Shown: positions 56,353-64,000, counted from the first letter of the stretch. The stretch: DNA of 64,000 bases from Microbacterium sp. oral taxon 186 str. F0373 (GCF_000411455.1 NZ_KE150457.1:386962-450961), one strand, 5' to 3'. Notes: generated by a model from the sequence alone, not told the origin. Numbers and translations: made by a program.

Positions 56353-57372
56353 TTACGGCCGGTCAATGATGTGGCGTGCGATCGCTGTGGCGTCCGCGGA
56401 GACCCCGGAGATGGTGTCAACACCGCGGCGGCTGTACTGCGGGAATCCCGCGACGAACAGACCCGGTATGGGTGTTGTTGCACGCCGCGGCCCGGGGGTG
56501 CGCGCCTCGTCTGGAACCCAGTCGTCTCCGGGGAGGTAGCCGGTCGCGAAGATGACAGAACCCGGTGACGCCGTGGTCGCGTCCTCAAACGTCACCTCAC
56601 CGCCCCGCGCATGGGTGACCGCGGGTGTGATGTGCACCCCTGCGTGCTGCAGCCGTTCGTAGTTGTCGCCGAATACCGGTTCGGGACGACGATCCCCACC
56701 GAACAATGGTCGACGTTGGCCGGCAGACGACGCGTAGCTTGCCAGTGGCCGGTGTCCTCGGCGGGTGCGCACCGCCAGGGTCACCGTGTGGAATGCAGCA
56801 AGTTCTCTTGCGATCTGCAGACCACTGTTGCCGCCGCCGATGATAAGCACATCCTGGGTGGGAATCTGGCGGGGGTAGTGGTAGCTGCTGCTGTGGATCG
56901 CGACACCAGGGACGCTCAGCGCGGTGGCCCATTCGGGAAGTCGGGGTCGGGCGGCAGCACCCGTGGCGCAGACGATGTTGCGGGTCTGCACCTCCCCCGC
57001 GGTGGTGGCCAGGTGCAGGGTGGGTCCGTCACCACGTCGCTCGAGCCCAGTGGCGCGGATCCCCCAGGCTGTCTCTACGCCGATCGCAGCCTCAACCACC
57101 TTGAGGTAGTCGACCATTTCATCCGCCCGGGGGCGACGTCGTTGATCCCCGGGATGCCGCCGGGTCGGGAGGGCGCTGTGCCGCGCGTCGCTGAGCAGCA
57201 CCATCGAGTGCCACCGCGATGACCAGCTGCGCTGTCCCGCGTCCGCGGCATCGATTACGACGAAATCTCTCTGTGGCCGGAGTCCTTCCGCGGTGAGCGC
57301 TGCAGCGACAGCAAGACCCGAGTGGCCGGCGCCAACGATGATCGCCCGGCGGTGCGCAAGACTGGCAGGCAT
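56353..57372 (-). CDS. FAD/NAD(P)-binding oxidoreductase, CzcO-like
   Basis: 339 residues. Two dinucleotide-binding motifs are present: IIVGAGHSGLAVAAAL at residue 10 and VLIIGGGNSGLQIARELA in the middle. SWSSRWHSMVLLSD and FATGYLPGD resemble flavin-containing monooxygenases of the CzcO group, often found in metal-resistance clusters with CDF transporters. The substrate is unknown. Its ATG overlaps the dsbA stop by one base. Confidence 0.85.
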   Translation of the reverse strand: MPASLAHRRAIIVGAGHSGLAVAAALTAEGLRPQRDFVVIDAADAGQRSWSSRWHSMVLLSDARHSALPTRRHPGDQRRRPRADEMVDYLKVVEAAIGVETAWGIRATGLERRGDGPTLHLATTAGEVQTRNIVCATGAAARPRLPEWATALSVPGVAIHSSSYHYPRQIPTQDVLIIGGGNSGLQIARELAAFHTVTLAVRTRRGHRPLASYASSAGQRRPLFGGDRRPEPVFGDNYERLQHAGVHITPAVTHARGGEVTFEDATTASPGSVIFATGYLPGDDWVPDEARTPGPRRATTPIPGLFVAGFPQYSRRGVDTISGVSADATAIARHIIDRP

Positions 57373-58034
57373 CACTGGGCCGTGCTCAGCGCTTGCGTGA
57401 TCGCGTCCTCGAGGTCTTTCCACTGCTCCAGCTCGAGCGGTTCGCCGTCGACGAAGAACGTCGGGGTGCTGGAAACACCGAGCGCCCGACCCTCGCTGAA
57501 GTCCATCTCCACCCGGGCCAGCGTTTCGGGATCCGCGATCGCCGCGTCGTAGGCTGCCATGTCCAGCCCAAGCTCTTCCGCGAATCCGCGGAAGACATCG
57601 GCACGGGATTCCTGCGACTCGCCCCACTCGGCCTGGGTCTCGAACAGCCGGTGGTACATATCCTCGAACCGGTCCTGGCGGGCAGCTGCCTCCGCAGCCA
57701 GGGCCGCGTTCGTGGAGTTGGTGTGACCCGGTAGCGGGAAGTAGCGGACGACATAAGTGATCTGCCCCGCAAACCTCTCCCGAATGTCTTCGACGATCGG
57801 GTAGAACGCCCCGCACGCCTCGCACTCGAAGTCGAGGAACTCCACCACCGTGACCGCGCTCTCACCGCCCTCATCCAGAACGTGCGAGTTCGGTCGCACC
57901 ACCGATGCAGGCTCGCCGTCCCCTCCCGGTGGTGGCGTCAAGCGTTGATCAATAAGAAAGTAGATGACCGCCGCCAGGACCAGGGCGACGACAACAGCGA
58001 CAGTGATCAGTGTCGCTTTTACAGGGGTCTTCAT
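57372..58034 (-). CDS. DsbA-family membrane-anchored thioredoxin-like protein
   Basis: 220 residues from ATG 58034; a GTG at 58055 is possible. One N-terminal membrane segment (VKATLITVAVVVALVLAAVIYFLI) anchors an extracytoplasmic DsbA-like domain with the redox motif FECEACGAFYP and the cis-Pro stretch GVSSTPTFFVDGEPL. It probably forms or isomerises disulfides outside the cell, opposite in direction to the CcdA-TlpA reducing route of the same operon. Confidence 0.88.
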   Translation of the reverse strand: MKTPVKATLITVAVVVALVLAAVIYFLIDQRLTPPPGGDGEPASVVRPNSHVLDEGGESAVTVVEFLDFECEACGAFYPIVEDIRERFAGQITYVVRYFPLPGHTNSTNAALAAEAAARQDRFEDMYHRLFETQAEWGESQESRADVFRGFAEELGLDMAAYDAAIADPETLARVEMDFSEGRALGVSSTPTFFVDGEPLELEQWKDLEDAITQALSTAQ

Positions 58035-58134
58035 GAGGGCACTCCGAACGGTCACGACACGTGGGCATGAAAGGGGTATCCCCGGCAGGCGCGCCGGGGA
58101 ACGTCGCCGCCACAGAGAGGCGGCGTGCCAGGTG

Positions 58135-58572
58135 TCAGGTTCGGGAAACGCTCAACTGCGTCAGTGAGAGCGCGCCCGTGCGTGGCGGTGCGGACGCGGG
58201 GAGGAGTGTTCTCAGCAGCGGCAATCGGCTTCGATCAGGCTGTGGCCGACGGACCCGATGCAACCACCGATTCACCAGGATCAGGAGCAACCCACACAAC
58301 ACCCCGAGCACACAGACCCCGACGCCCAACAGTGCGGGACTGGTCGTGCCCTGTTCGATCACCGAGGCATCCGCGATGATGGGTGCGATGTGCGCGTCCG
58401 CGTGCCCGGTGACGGATGATGAGGCTGGTGGGGCTGCCTCGGGTTCAGCGTGGGTCGCCATCCACGCGCCGACGACAAGCAGTAGCGCGAGAGCAACGCT
58501 CGTAATGATCCTCGTTATCAGCAGCCGCTCACTCAAGGTCACAGCACTCTGTGTTCGAGCGGCCGAGATCAT
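58135..58572 (-). CDS. Small membrane protein of the metal operon, unknown function
   Basis: 145 residues. Two hydrophobic segments (LLITRIITSVALALLLVVGAWMA and SPALLGVGVCVLGVLCGLLLILV) flank an extracytoplasmic loop with HAEPEA and GHADAHIAP. The C-terminal tail is basic. The layout recalls DUF6153-type proteins of actinobacterial copper loci, but the match is weak. Histidines in the loop could bind metal. It lies 32 bases after the ATPase gene. Confidence 0.6.
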   Translation of the reverse strand: MISAARTQSAVTLSERLLITRIITSVALALLLVVGAWMATHAEPEAAPPASSSVTGHADAHIAPIIADASVIEQGTTSPALLGVGVCVLGVLCGLLLILVNRWLHRVRRPQPDRSRLPLLRTLLPASAPPRTGALSLTQLSVSRT

Positions 58573-58604
58573 CGTTAGCAGTCTATCGTCCAGGCGTCAG
58601 CAAG

Positions 58605-60734
58605 TTACGGCGCCTGGATCGAGGCCGTCGTCAGCGCGGCCTCTGGCGCGACGGTGGTTGACATGCCGCGGGCAAGCACAGGACGGCGGGCCGCGCGGAC
58701 ACCGTTGGCGATGACGATCAGTTCGGCGATCTCGTGAACCAGCACCACCCCGGCCAGTCCCAGCACCCCGAACAAGGCGAGGGGGAACAGGACGACGATG
58801 ATCGCCAAGGCGAGGGCGATGTTGGCGGTCATGATCCGTCGACCACGGCGGGCGTGAGCGAGCGCAACCGGGATGAGGCGGAGGTCGTGGCCGGTGAGGG
58901 CGATGTCGGCGGATTCGATCGCCGCCGCAGACCCCTTCAGACCCATCGCGATTCCGACTGTGGCCGTAGCCAAAGCCGGGGCGTCATTGATGCCGTCGCC
59001 GACCATTGCCGTGGGGCGGATGCCGACCAGAGCGGCAATCGCGTCGGCCTTGTCTTTCGGGAGCTGCTCGGCGCGCACGGCGGCGATTCCGGCCTGGCGC
59101 GCGATCGCGCGGGCGGTGCGGTCGTTGTCGCCGGTGAGCATGACCGTGTCAAGGCCCTGCGCATGCAGCATCTGCACGGTTTCCGCTGATTCCGGTCGCA
59201 GCTCATCGCGTACTCCGATCAGGCCGGCGATCCGCCTGTTCACCTCCACGACGACCACGGTCATCCCCCTGCCAGCCATGTCCGCCGCCGTATCGCTCTG
59301 CTCGCTGGCGTTCAACCAGCGGGCGTTGCCGACACGCACGGTGCGACCACCTACTCGGCCGGTGATGCCATGCCCCGCGTCCTCCACCACATCCATCGCC
59401 GCCGGCGCGTTGGGGGCGGCCGACGTGATCGCCGCAGCGAGTGGGTGCGTGCTGGTCGCTTCGACAGCTGCCGCCCAGGCCAGGAGGTCCTCACGGGTCA
59501 CGCCCGGTGCCGGGTGTACCGCGACGACGACGGGCTCATTCCGGGTCAGTGTGCCGGTCTTGTCCAACGCGACCGTTCGGATCGTGCCGAGCTGCTCAAA
59601 CGCCTCGCCTGACTTGATGACGACACCGAACTTCGATGCGGCGCCGATCGCGCTGATCACCGTCACCGGGACAGCGATCGCCAAAGCACAGGGCGACGCG
59701 GCGACCAGGACGACCAGAGCACGCTCCGTCCAGGTCACGGGATCCCCGATCAGCACACCGAATAACGCGATTGCGACAGCCGCGATCAACACCGCGGGAA
59801 CAAGCGGTCGCGCGATGCGGTCAGCGAGCCTCGCCCGGTCGCCTTTTCGTGCGTGCGCCTGCTCCACCAGCGCGACGATCTGCGTCAGGGAGTTGTCGCG
59901 GCCGTCGGCGGTCGCCTCGATCCTCAGGGTTGCTGCGCCGTTCACGGAGCCGGCTACCACCGGGTCCCCCGGGGCAACGTCGACGGGAATGGATTCGCCC
60001 GTCACCGCCGACGTGTCCAGACTCGACCGTCCCTCCACGACCACACCGTCGGTGGCTATACGTTCGCCCGCGCCGACCACGAGGATGTCGAGCTCACGAA
60101 CATCCGTCACGGGGAGCGTGACATCGCCGTTCAGCCGTGACACGCGGACCGTGTCGGGGATCAGCGACAGAAGCGCGCGCAAACCTTCTTTCGCCCGGTC
60201 CATAGCGCGGTCCTCGAGCGCCTCTGCGAGGGAGAACAAGAACGCGAGGGTCGCCGCTTCACCCACGTGACCGAGCAGCACCGCTCCGATCGCCGCGATC
60301 ATCATCAACAGCCCAACACCAAGGCGGCCCCGCAGCAGCCGGCGGACAGCGCCGGGGACGAACGTGTAGGCACCCGAAAGAAGAGCCACCCCCTGCAGCA
60401 CTAACGCGGGAACGGGGAGCGCGGACCACTCGAATACGTAGCCGGTCAGAAGGAGAACGCCGGAAAAGACTGAAGGGAGCAGTGCCGAATCGCGCCACCA
60501 TGGCGGACGCACCTCCGACTCCCCGCTAGCAGTACTTTTCACCGCTGAGGAGGCGCCCGGACCGCAGCACGCATCCTCGTCCTCAGCAACCACGCCGTCT
60601 GCGTAAGCGGTCAATTCCGCAGGCACACTCGGGGCGCAGCACGAACCCTCGGCTGACCGACGTTCAGACAACTCGACTCGCCGTGCCGTCCCGCCCCGGC
60701 GGGCCTCATCCGGAACGCAGCACTCCTCGCTCAT
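58605..60734 (-). CDS. P1B-type heavy-metal ATPase with SPC motif
   Basis: 709 residues from ATG 60734. There is no HMA domain; instead the N-terminus has three Cys pairs (EECCVP, GSCCAP, DACCGP). P-type motifs: TGES, SPCALAI in the transport helix (Ser347-Pro-Cys349), DKTGTLT with Asp391 phosphorylated, THPLAAA, GDGINDAPAL, and HEIAELIVIANGVR in the last helix. SPC with a His-Glu motif and no HMA fits the P1B-4 subgroup (Co/Fe/Ni/Zn/Cd exporters) rather than CPC-type CadA. It exports the metal sensed by the adjacent CmtR-like repressor. Confidence 0.9.
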   Translation of the reverse strand: MSEECCVPDEARRGGTARRVELSERRSAEGSCCAPSVPAELTAYADGVVAEDEDACCGPGASSAVKSTASGESEVRPPWWRDSALLPSVFSGVLLLTGYVFEWSALPVPALVLQGVALLSGAYTFVPGAVRRLLRGRLGVGLLMMIAAIGAVLLGHVGEAATLAFLFSLAEALEDRAMDRAKEGLRALLSLIPDTVRVSRLNGDVTLPVTDVRELDILVVGAGERIATDGVVVEGRSSLDTSAVTGESIPVDVAPGDPVVAGSVNGAATLRIEATADGRDNSLTQIVALVEQAHARKGDRARLADRIARPLVPAVLIAAVAIALFGVLIGDPVTWTERALVVLVAASPCALAIAVPVTVISAIGAASKFGVVIKSGEAFEQLGTIRTVALDKTGTLTRNEPVVVAVHPAPGVTREDLLAWAAAVEATSTHPLAAAITSAAPNAPAAMDVVEDAGHGITGRVGGRTVRVGNARWLNASEQSDTAADMAGRGMTVVVVEVNRRIAGLIGVRDELRPESAETVQMLHAQGLDTVMLTGDNDRTARAIARQAGIAAVRAEQLPKDKADAIAALVGIRPTAMVGDGINDAPALATATVGIAMGLKGSAAAIESADIALTGHDLRLIPVALAHARRGRRIMTANIALALAIIVVLFPLALFGVLGLAGVVLVHEIAELIVIANGVRAARRPVLARGMSTTVAPEAALTTASIQAP

Positions 60735-60783
60735 CCCGCCCACTCCGTCCACGCGGGGACCGGGGTGCCTCCGAGTTCGGGGT

Positions 60784-61119
60784 TCATGCGCAGCACTCGC
60801 ACGCATCGTCAACGCAAGGGGCGCCCTCGTCGACGGCAACCACAGCCTCGAGCAAATCACGCATCCCGCGGGTCAGATGAGGATCGGAGATCTCGTACCG
60901 GGTGCGGCGACCCTCGGGCGTTGCCACCACCAATCCACACCCTCGAAGACAACTCAAGTGATTGGACACGTTGGTGCGAGTCAACGCCAAGTCCCGAGAC
61001 AGCTCGGCCGGATACCCGGGTCCGTCCAGCAAGGCGAGCAGGATACGTGAACGCGTCGGATCGGCCATCGCCCGTCCGAGCCGGTTCATGACATCAAGAC
61101 GAGAAGCAAGAGTCAGCAC
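60784..61119 (-). CDS. cmtR: ArsR-family Cd/Pb-sensing repressor, CmtR-like
   Basis: 111 residues from GTG. The winged helix-turn-helix has YPAELSRDLALTRTNVSNHLSCLRGCGLVV. Cys57 and Cys61 in the recognition helix and Cys102 near the C-terminus fall exactly at the positions of the three cadmium/lead ligands of Mycobacterium tuberculosis CmtR. A C-terminal cluster CECCA adds three more Cys. It should bind the operon promoter and release it on Cd(II) or Pb(II). It is the first gene of the 15-gene island operon. Confidence 0.93.
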   Translation of the reverse strand: MLTLASRLDVMNRLGRAMADPTRSRILLALLDGPGYPAELSRDLALTRTNVSNHLSCLRGCGLVVATPEGRRTRYEISDPHLTRGMRDLLEAVVAVDEGAPCVDDACECCA

Positions 61120-61125
61120 ACGATG

Positions 61126-61131
61126 ACTATA
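61126..61131 (-). promoter_or_regulatory. -10 box for a leaderless cmtR transcript
   Basis: On the minus strand TATAGT lies 6 bases before the GTG start, within CTGTATAGTCATC. Transcription would begin at or near the start codon, giving a leaderless mRNA, common in actinobacteria. No clear -35 is seen. CmtR could bind across this box. Confidence 0.5.
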
Positions 61132-61553
61132 CAGCCGGGAGTGACCTTTTCGGGATGCTTAGCGTTTGGGGCGAGCGGCGCCGTCTCAATCCGCAAATCC
61201 GAGCGGACACGAGGTGGACACAAGCCGCGCGGATCGAGCCCGAATTCGCTGATCGAACCGGAACGAGGCGAGACTCGAACACAGCCCGTATGCCCTTGAT
61301 TTTCCGCGGCATGACAGCCCAACACGCGTGATTCCGCGCTTCTCCGGCAGCAACGAAATCCGGGCGCCAGCAGTTTCGACTCCCCTCGCCGCGTCGATCT
61401 GTGTCGGTCGGATCCCAGTATTTTCCTGGGATCGCGCCGCCTTTCGCTCGTTGTCGTCGACAGTCTGGACACGATGCGGACACACTCCGAACCTTGGTGG
61501 CGATCCTCAGCAATCGCCGCACCACGCATCTATGCGCATCGCGATGCCCGCGG
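61132..61553. other. Non-coding right end of the island and junction
   Basis: There is no supportable gene in about 420 bases. GGACAC motifs recur at 61204-61220 (CGGACACGAGGTGGACAC) and around 61463-61485 (CTGGACACGATGCGGACACA), on both sides of the right repeat; they resemble arm-type sites of tyrosine integrases. A perfect 8-bp hairpin, GATCCCAG/CTGGGATC, lies at 61411-61433. Apparent ORFs here have no ribosome sites or domains. Confidence 0.45.
61375..61395. repeat. Right attachment repeat (21 bp)
   Basis: Identical to 47942-47962; flanking bases differ on both sides. Here there is no complete tRNA-like structure upstream, as expected for the displaced 3'-end copy at the far end of an integrated element. 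Confidence 0.75.
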
Positions 61554-63077
61554 TCAGTGACCCGCCCCGAGCTCGCCCGTCAGCCGAGTGTGGAAGGCGG
61601 TCGTGTGCTCGTTCATGCCGACGTATTCTACGCGCTTGCCGTGGTGCGCGTACTTCGTCTCAATGGCGTCGAGGGCCGCGACCGAGGACGCGTCCCAGAT
61701 GTGTGATCTGGAGAGGTCGATGACCACGCGCTCGGGATCAGCAACGTACTCGAATTGAGTGGTGAGGTCGTTGCTGGAGGCGAACAGGAGCTGCCCTTCG
61801 ACGCTGTAATGTGCGACCTGCGCGCCGTCTCGTTCGCTGACCACGCGCGTGACGTCGATGAGGTGAGCGACTCGGCGCACGAACATCACGGAGGCGACAA
61901 ACACTCCGACGATCACGCCGACCGCGAGGTTGTGGGTCGCGACGACCACGGCGACGGTGATGAGCATGACGGCCGTCTCGCTCTTCGGCATCCGCTTCAG
62001 TGTGGTGGGCTTGATGGAGTGCCAGTCGAAGGTGCCGACCGAGACCATGATCATGACCGCGACCAGCGCGGCCATCGGGATGATGGCGACCACTTCGCCG
62101 AGGACGACGATGAGGATCAGGAGGAACACTCCCGCCAGGAAGGTGGAGATGCGGGTGCGCGCACCGGATGCCTTCACGTTGATCATGGTCTGCCCGATCA
62201 TCGCGCACCCGCCCATGCCGCCGAAGAAGCCAGAAACGATGTTCGCGACGCCCTGCCCCCAGGACTCCCGGGTCTTGTTCGAGTGCGTGTCGGTGACGTC
62301 ATCGACGAGCTTGGCCGTCATGAGCGATTCCATGAGCCCGACGAGCGCCATCGCGAGCGCGTAGGGGGCGATGATCGTCAGCGTCTCCCACGTGAGGGGC
62401 ACGTTCGGGACGAACAGCTCCGGCAGGCTACGAGGCAACTCGCCCTGGTCGCCGACGGTCGGCACGGTGATCGCGAACACGACCACCGCCGCGGTCACAA
62501 TGATGATCGACACCAGTGGAGCCGGGACCACCTTGGTGACCTTCGGCATGAGCACCATGATCACCAGCCCCACGGCAACGAGCGGGTACACCATCCAGGG
62601 AACGCCGATGAGCTGCGGCAGCTGCGCGGTGAAGATCAGGATCGCCAAGGCGTTGACGAAGCCCACCATGACGCTGCGCGGGATGAACCGCATGAGCTTC
62701 GCGACGCCGAGCACCGCCAGCACGATCTGCAGGACGCCGGCCAGCAGCACGGTGGCGATGAAGTAATCCATGCCGTACTCACGGGCTACGGGCGCGATGA
62801 CCAGTGCGATTGCGCCTGTGGCAGCGGTGATCATCGCGGGGCGTCCGCCGACGAACGCGATCGTCACCGCCATGACGAACGAAGAGAACAGGCCGACCTT
62901 CGGGTCCACCCCCGCGATGATCGAGAACGAGATCGCCTCCGGGATCAACGCCAGGGCGACGACGAGCCCGGCGAGGACCTCCCGCGTGAGAGTCCGCGGG
63001 CTCCTCAGCGCAGTGAGCACCGAGGGTTCGGGCCGGTACCGGCTCCGGTCGTCAGTAGTTGTGGTCGCCGTCGTCAT
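61554..63077 (-). CDS. SulP-family anion transporter with STAS domain
   Basis: 507 residues from ATG 63077, with GGAGG upstream. About 10-12 membrane segments show SulP features: LVVALALIPEAISFSIIAGVDPKVGLFSSF, ITAATGAIALV, GQGVANIVSGFFGGMGGCAMIGQT. A short C-terminal STAS domain (VVIDLSRSHIWDASSVAALDAI) follows. Family members carry sulfate, bicarbonate or other anions. It is divergent from the MerR gene, which may regulate it. Confidence 0.9.
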   Translation of the reverse strand: MTTATTTTDDRSRYRPEPSVLTALRSPRTLTREVLAGLVVALALIPEAISFSIIAGVDPKVGLFSSFVMAVTIAFVGGRPAMITAATGAIALVIAPVAREYGMDYFIATVLLAGVLQIVLAVLGVAKLMRFIPRSVMVGFVNALAILIFTAQLPQLIGVPWMVYPLVAVGLVIMVLMPKVTKVVPAPLVSIIIVTAAVVVFAITVPTVGDQGELPRSLPELFVPNVPLTWETLTIIAPYALAMALVGLMESLMTAKLVDDVTDTHSNKTRESWGQGVANIVSGFFGGMGGCAMIGQTMINVKASGARTRISTFLAGVFLLILIVVLGEVVAIIPMAALVAVMIMVSVGTFDWHSIKPTTLKRMPKSETAVMLITVAVVVATHNLAVGVIVGVFVASVMFVRRVAHLIDVTRVVSERDGAQVAHYSVEGQLLFASSNDLTTQFEYVADPERVVIDLSRSHIWDASSVAALDAIETKYAHHGKRVEYVGMNEHTTAFHTRLTGELGAGH

Positions 63078-63211
63078 GGGCAGGCCTCCAGAGTCAGAAT
63101 GGTCCGATGTGACACCATCGAAAGCGTGAGAGGGCGTCGGCGCGCGCCCAGGTCGCCCCAATCGGGGCTGGCCGTCGGGATGAAATCCGCCAGAACATGC
63201 GGCCACAAGCA

Positions 63212-63232
63212 ACCCTAACGTAACGTGAATGT
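63212..63232. promoter_or_regulatory. Candidate MerR-type operator
   Basis: ACCCTAACG and CGTGAATGT form an imperfect dyad (6 of 9 positions) with a 3-base centre, in the divergent SulP/MerR gap and 28 bases before the MerR start. Long-spaced dyads of this kind are usual for MerR targets. Confidence 0.35.
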
Positions 63233-63259
63233 TGTCGGCGAACTGTAAGGAGCCGTGCC

Positions 63260-63643
63260 ATGCCCGGAGGTGGAATGATGCAGATCGGCGAACTGGCCGA
63301 GCGCACGGAGCTGTCCTTGAGGACCCTGCGCCACTACGACGAGATCGGCCTCCTGGAGCCTTCGGGGCGCTCCGAGGGAGGCTTCCGCCTCTACACCGAG
63401 GGCGATTATCAGCGACTCATGCTCATCCGCAGAATGAAGCCGCTCGGGTACTCGTTGGAGCAGATGCGCGACCTCCTGCGGGCGCTGGACGCGGCTGGGG
63501 CCGAAAGTGTCTCCGGCGCCGAAGCTAAGCAACTCCTCGCCGAGTTCCTCACCGACGCGCAGCAGCGACGAGCGAAACTCGAGAAGCAACTCGCAGCCGC
63601 CGACGAGTTCATCGGCCTCCTGAGCGACCGCATCACGAGATAG
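63260..63643 (+). CDS. MerR-family transcriptional regulator
   Basis: 127 residues from ATG 63260 (AAGGAG 7 bases upstream). ATG 63278, giving MQIGELAERT, also has a good site (GGAGGTGG) and would match the usual family N-terminus. The winged helix (LSLRTLRHYDEIGLLEPSGRSEGGFRLYTEGDYQRL) and the dimer helix are clear. There are no Cys ligands, so it is not a mercury or arsenic sensor of the classic type. The likely target is the divergent SulP gene. Confidence 0.88.
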   Translation: MPGGGMMQIGELAERTELSLRTLRHYDEIGLLEPSGRSEGGFRLYTEGDYQRLMLIRRMKPLGYSLEQMRDLLRALDAAGAESVSGAEAKQLLAEFLTDAQQRRAKLEKQLAAADEFIGLLSDRITR

Positions 63644-63876
63644 ACGCCGCACGCGTCGCCGGGACCTCCGTTCGGCAACCACGACTGGCCACTGACACGG
63701 GCGTGTGCGGCGGCTCGGGTCTCTTCGACGCGTCGGACGAGCAGTCCGCGGCCGGGTCCTGCTGCGCCCCTGCGCCGCAGCTCATCCAGCTCGACACGGC
63801 ACCCGACGGCCGCTGAGCCGCGGACAACAGGGGGGGCAGGAACCAACCTTCCTGCCCTCCGTGCGTGCGATGCTGC

Positions 63877-64000
63877 TCAGCCCAGGAGCTCGGCGAGAAG
63901 AGTCTCGACGCGACCTTTGATCTCGTCCCGGATCGGACGCACCGACTCGATGCCCTGCCCGGCGGGGTCCTCGAGTTTCCAGTCCTCGTAGCGCTTGCCG
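63877..64000 (-). CDS. arsC: Arsenate reductase, thioredoxin/LMW-phosphatase type (3' end only)
   Basis: The last 40 codons before TGA (63879-63877) read GKRYEDWKLEDPAGQ, then IESVRPIRDEIKGRVETLLAELLG. The W-x-x-x-DP motif followed by a VR-IRDEI helix is the C-terminal signature of the low-molecular-weight phosphatase-like arsenate reductases. The N-terminal catalytic Cys lies outside the window. The assignment is from this fragment only. Confidence 0.7.
   Translation of the reverse strand, partial: GKRYEDWKLEDPAGQGIESVRPIRDEIKGRVETLLAELLG

Larger units (their letters stand above)
47942..61395. mobile_element. Metal-resistance genomic island, 13.4 kb
   Basis: The island is bounded by perfect 21-bp direct repeats, the left one inside a tRNA-like gene. 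Inside are 15 minus-strand genes that overlap or nearly abut: metal sensor, P1B ATPase, CDF exporter, CopC, thiol-redox proteins, cytochrome-assembly proteins, LspA and Lnt. No integrase, transposase or conjugation gene is visible, so movement would need a recombinase in trans, or the element is a remnant. The boundary evidence is direct; mobility is inferred. Confidence 0.7.

Noticed and set aside
58873..60270. 465-codon plus-strand open frame opposite the P1B ATPase
   Set aside because: Ser/Thr/Arg/Ala-rich shadow of a gene with all P-type motifs.
61113..61529. Overlapping minus-strand ORFs across the right repeat
   Set aside because: No ribosome sites or domains, and they run through the attachment repeat; treated as non-coding junction.
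63703..63816. Short plus-strand ORF from GTG with GSCCAPAP, like the CC pairs of the metal ATPase
   Set aside because: No ribosome site, 37 codons, frame continues open into merR; cannot be separated from chance in GC-rich DNA.

Overview
The window is high-GC chromosomal DNA with tightly packed genes. Many features point to an actinobacterium of the family Microbacteriaceae, most likely Microbacterium. These include a monomeric NADP isocitrate dehydrogenase, GTG/TTG and leaderless starts, LAXTG-type sorting, a PerM/DUF6350-purN-purH cluster, split LigC/LigD-type ligase modules and a CmtR-type ArsR repressor. The genus is an inference from gene content, not a database match.

Left part (1-16.3 kb). 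After a PT-repeat surface protein cut by the window edge come a DUF2568 membrane protein, an FAD-linked oxidase and a small membrane protein. An amino-sugar operon follows on the minus strand: ROK repressor, sugar-binding lipoprotein, two permeases, ROK kinase, nagB. A hairpin and tandem repeats separate the binding-protein gene from the permeases. Next come a lipoprotein, an L,D-transpeptidase, icd, a GNAT, a GH31 remnant, and a DUF559 nuclease-like gene set between two copies of a 75-bp double palindrome.

Middle (16.3-47.8 kb). A heterodimeric ABC exporter pair sits behind a leader with a WhiB7-like promoter, a 31-codon leader ORF and a hairpin. Then come alkylation repair (Ada/AlkA fusion plus ogt), purH-purN-DUF6350, a purine permease, sucCD, TetR, an acyl-CoA dehydrogenase, a LigC-like ligase, ThrE, an AI-2E transporter and a HupE/UreJ protein. 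A cell-envelope cluster follows (secreted metallophosphatase, DUF916 protein, LAXTG-anchored protein), then a LigD polymerase, SseB, PcrA and YccF. Genes icd and sucCD share a palindrome type, which suggests common control of TCA-cycle genes.

Right part (47.9-61.4 kb). A 13.4-kb island lies between two perfect 21-bp direct repeats. The left repeat is the 3' end of a tRNA-Met-like gene. The island is essentially one 15-gene, overlapping minus-strand operon: cmtR, a P1B-type ATPase with an SPC motif, a small membrane protein, DsbA-like, a flavoprotein, a CDF exporter, CopC, LspA, DUF6804, TlpA, CcdA, ResB, a zinc ribbon, CtaG and Lnt. It combines cadmium/lead-type metal sensing and efflux with extracytoplasmic thiol chemistry and a complete lipoprotein maturation pair (LspA+Lnt). 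No integrase is visible in it.

Beyond the second repeat (61.4-64 kb) lie a SulP anion transporter, a divergent MerR regulator and the 3' end of an arsenate reductase. These may be the start of a second accreted element.
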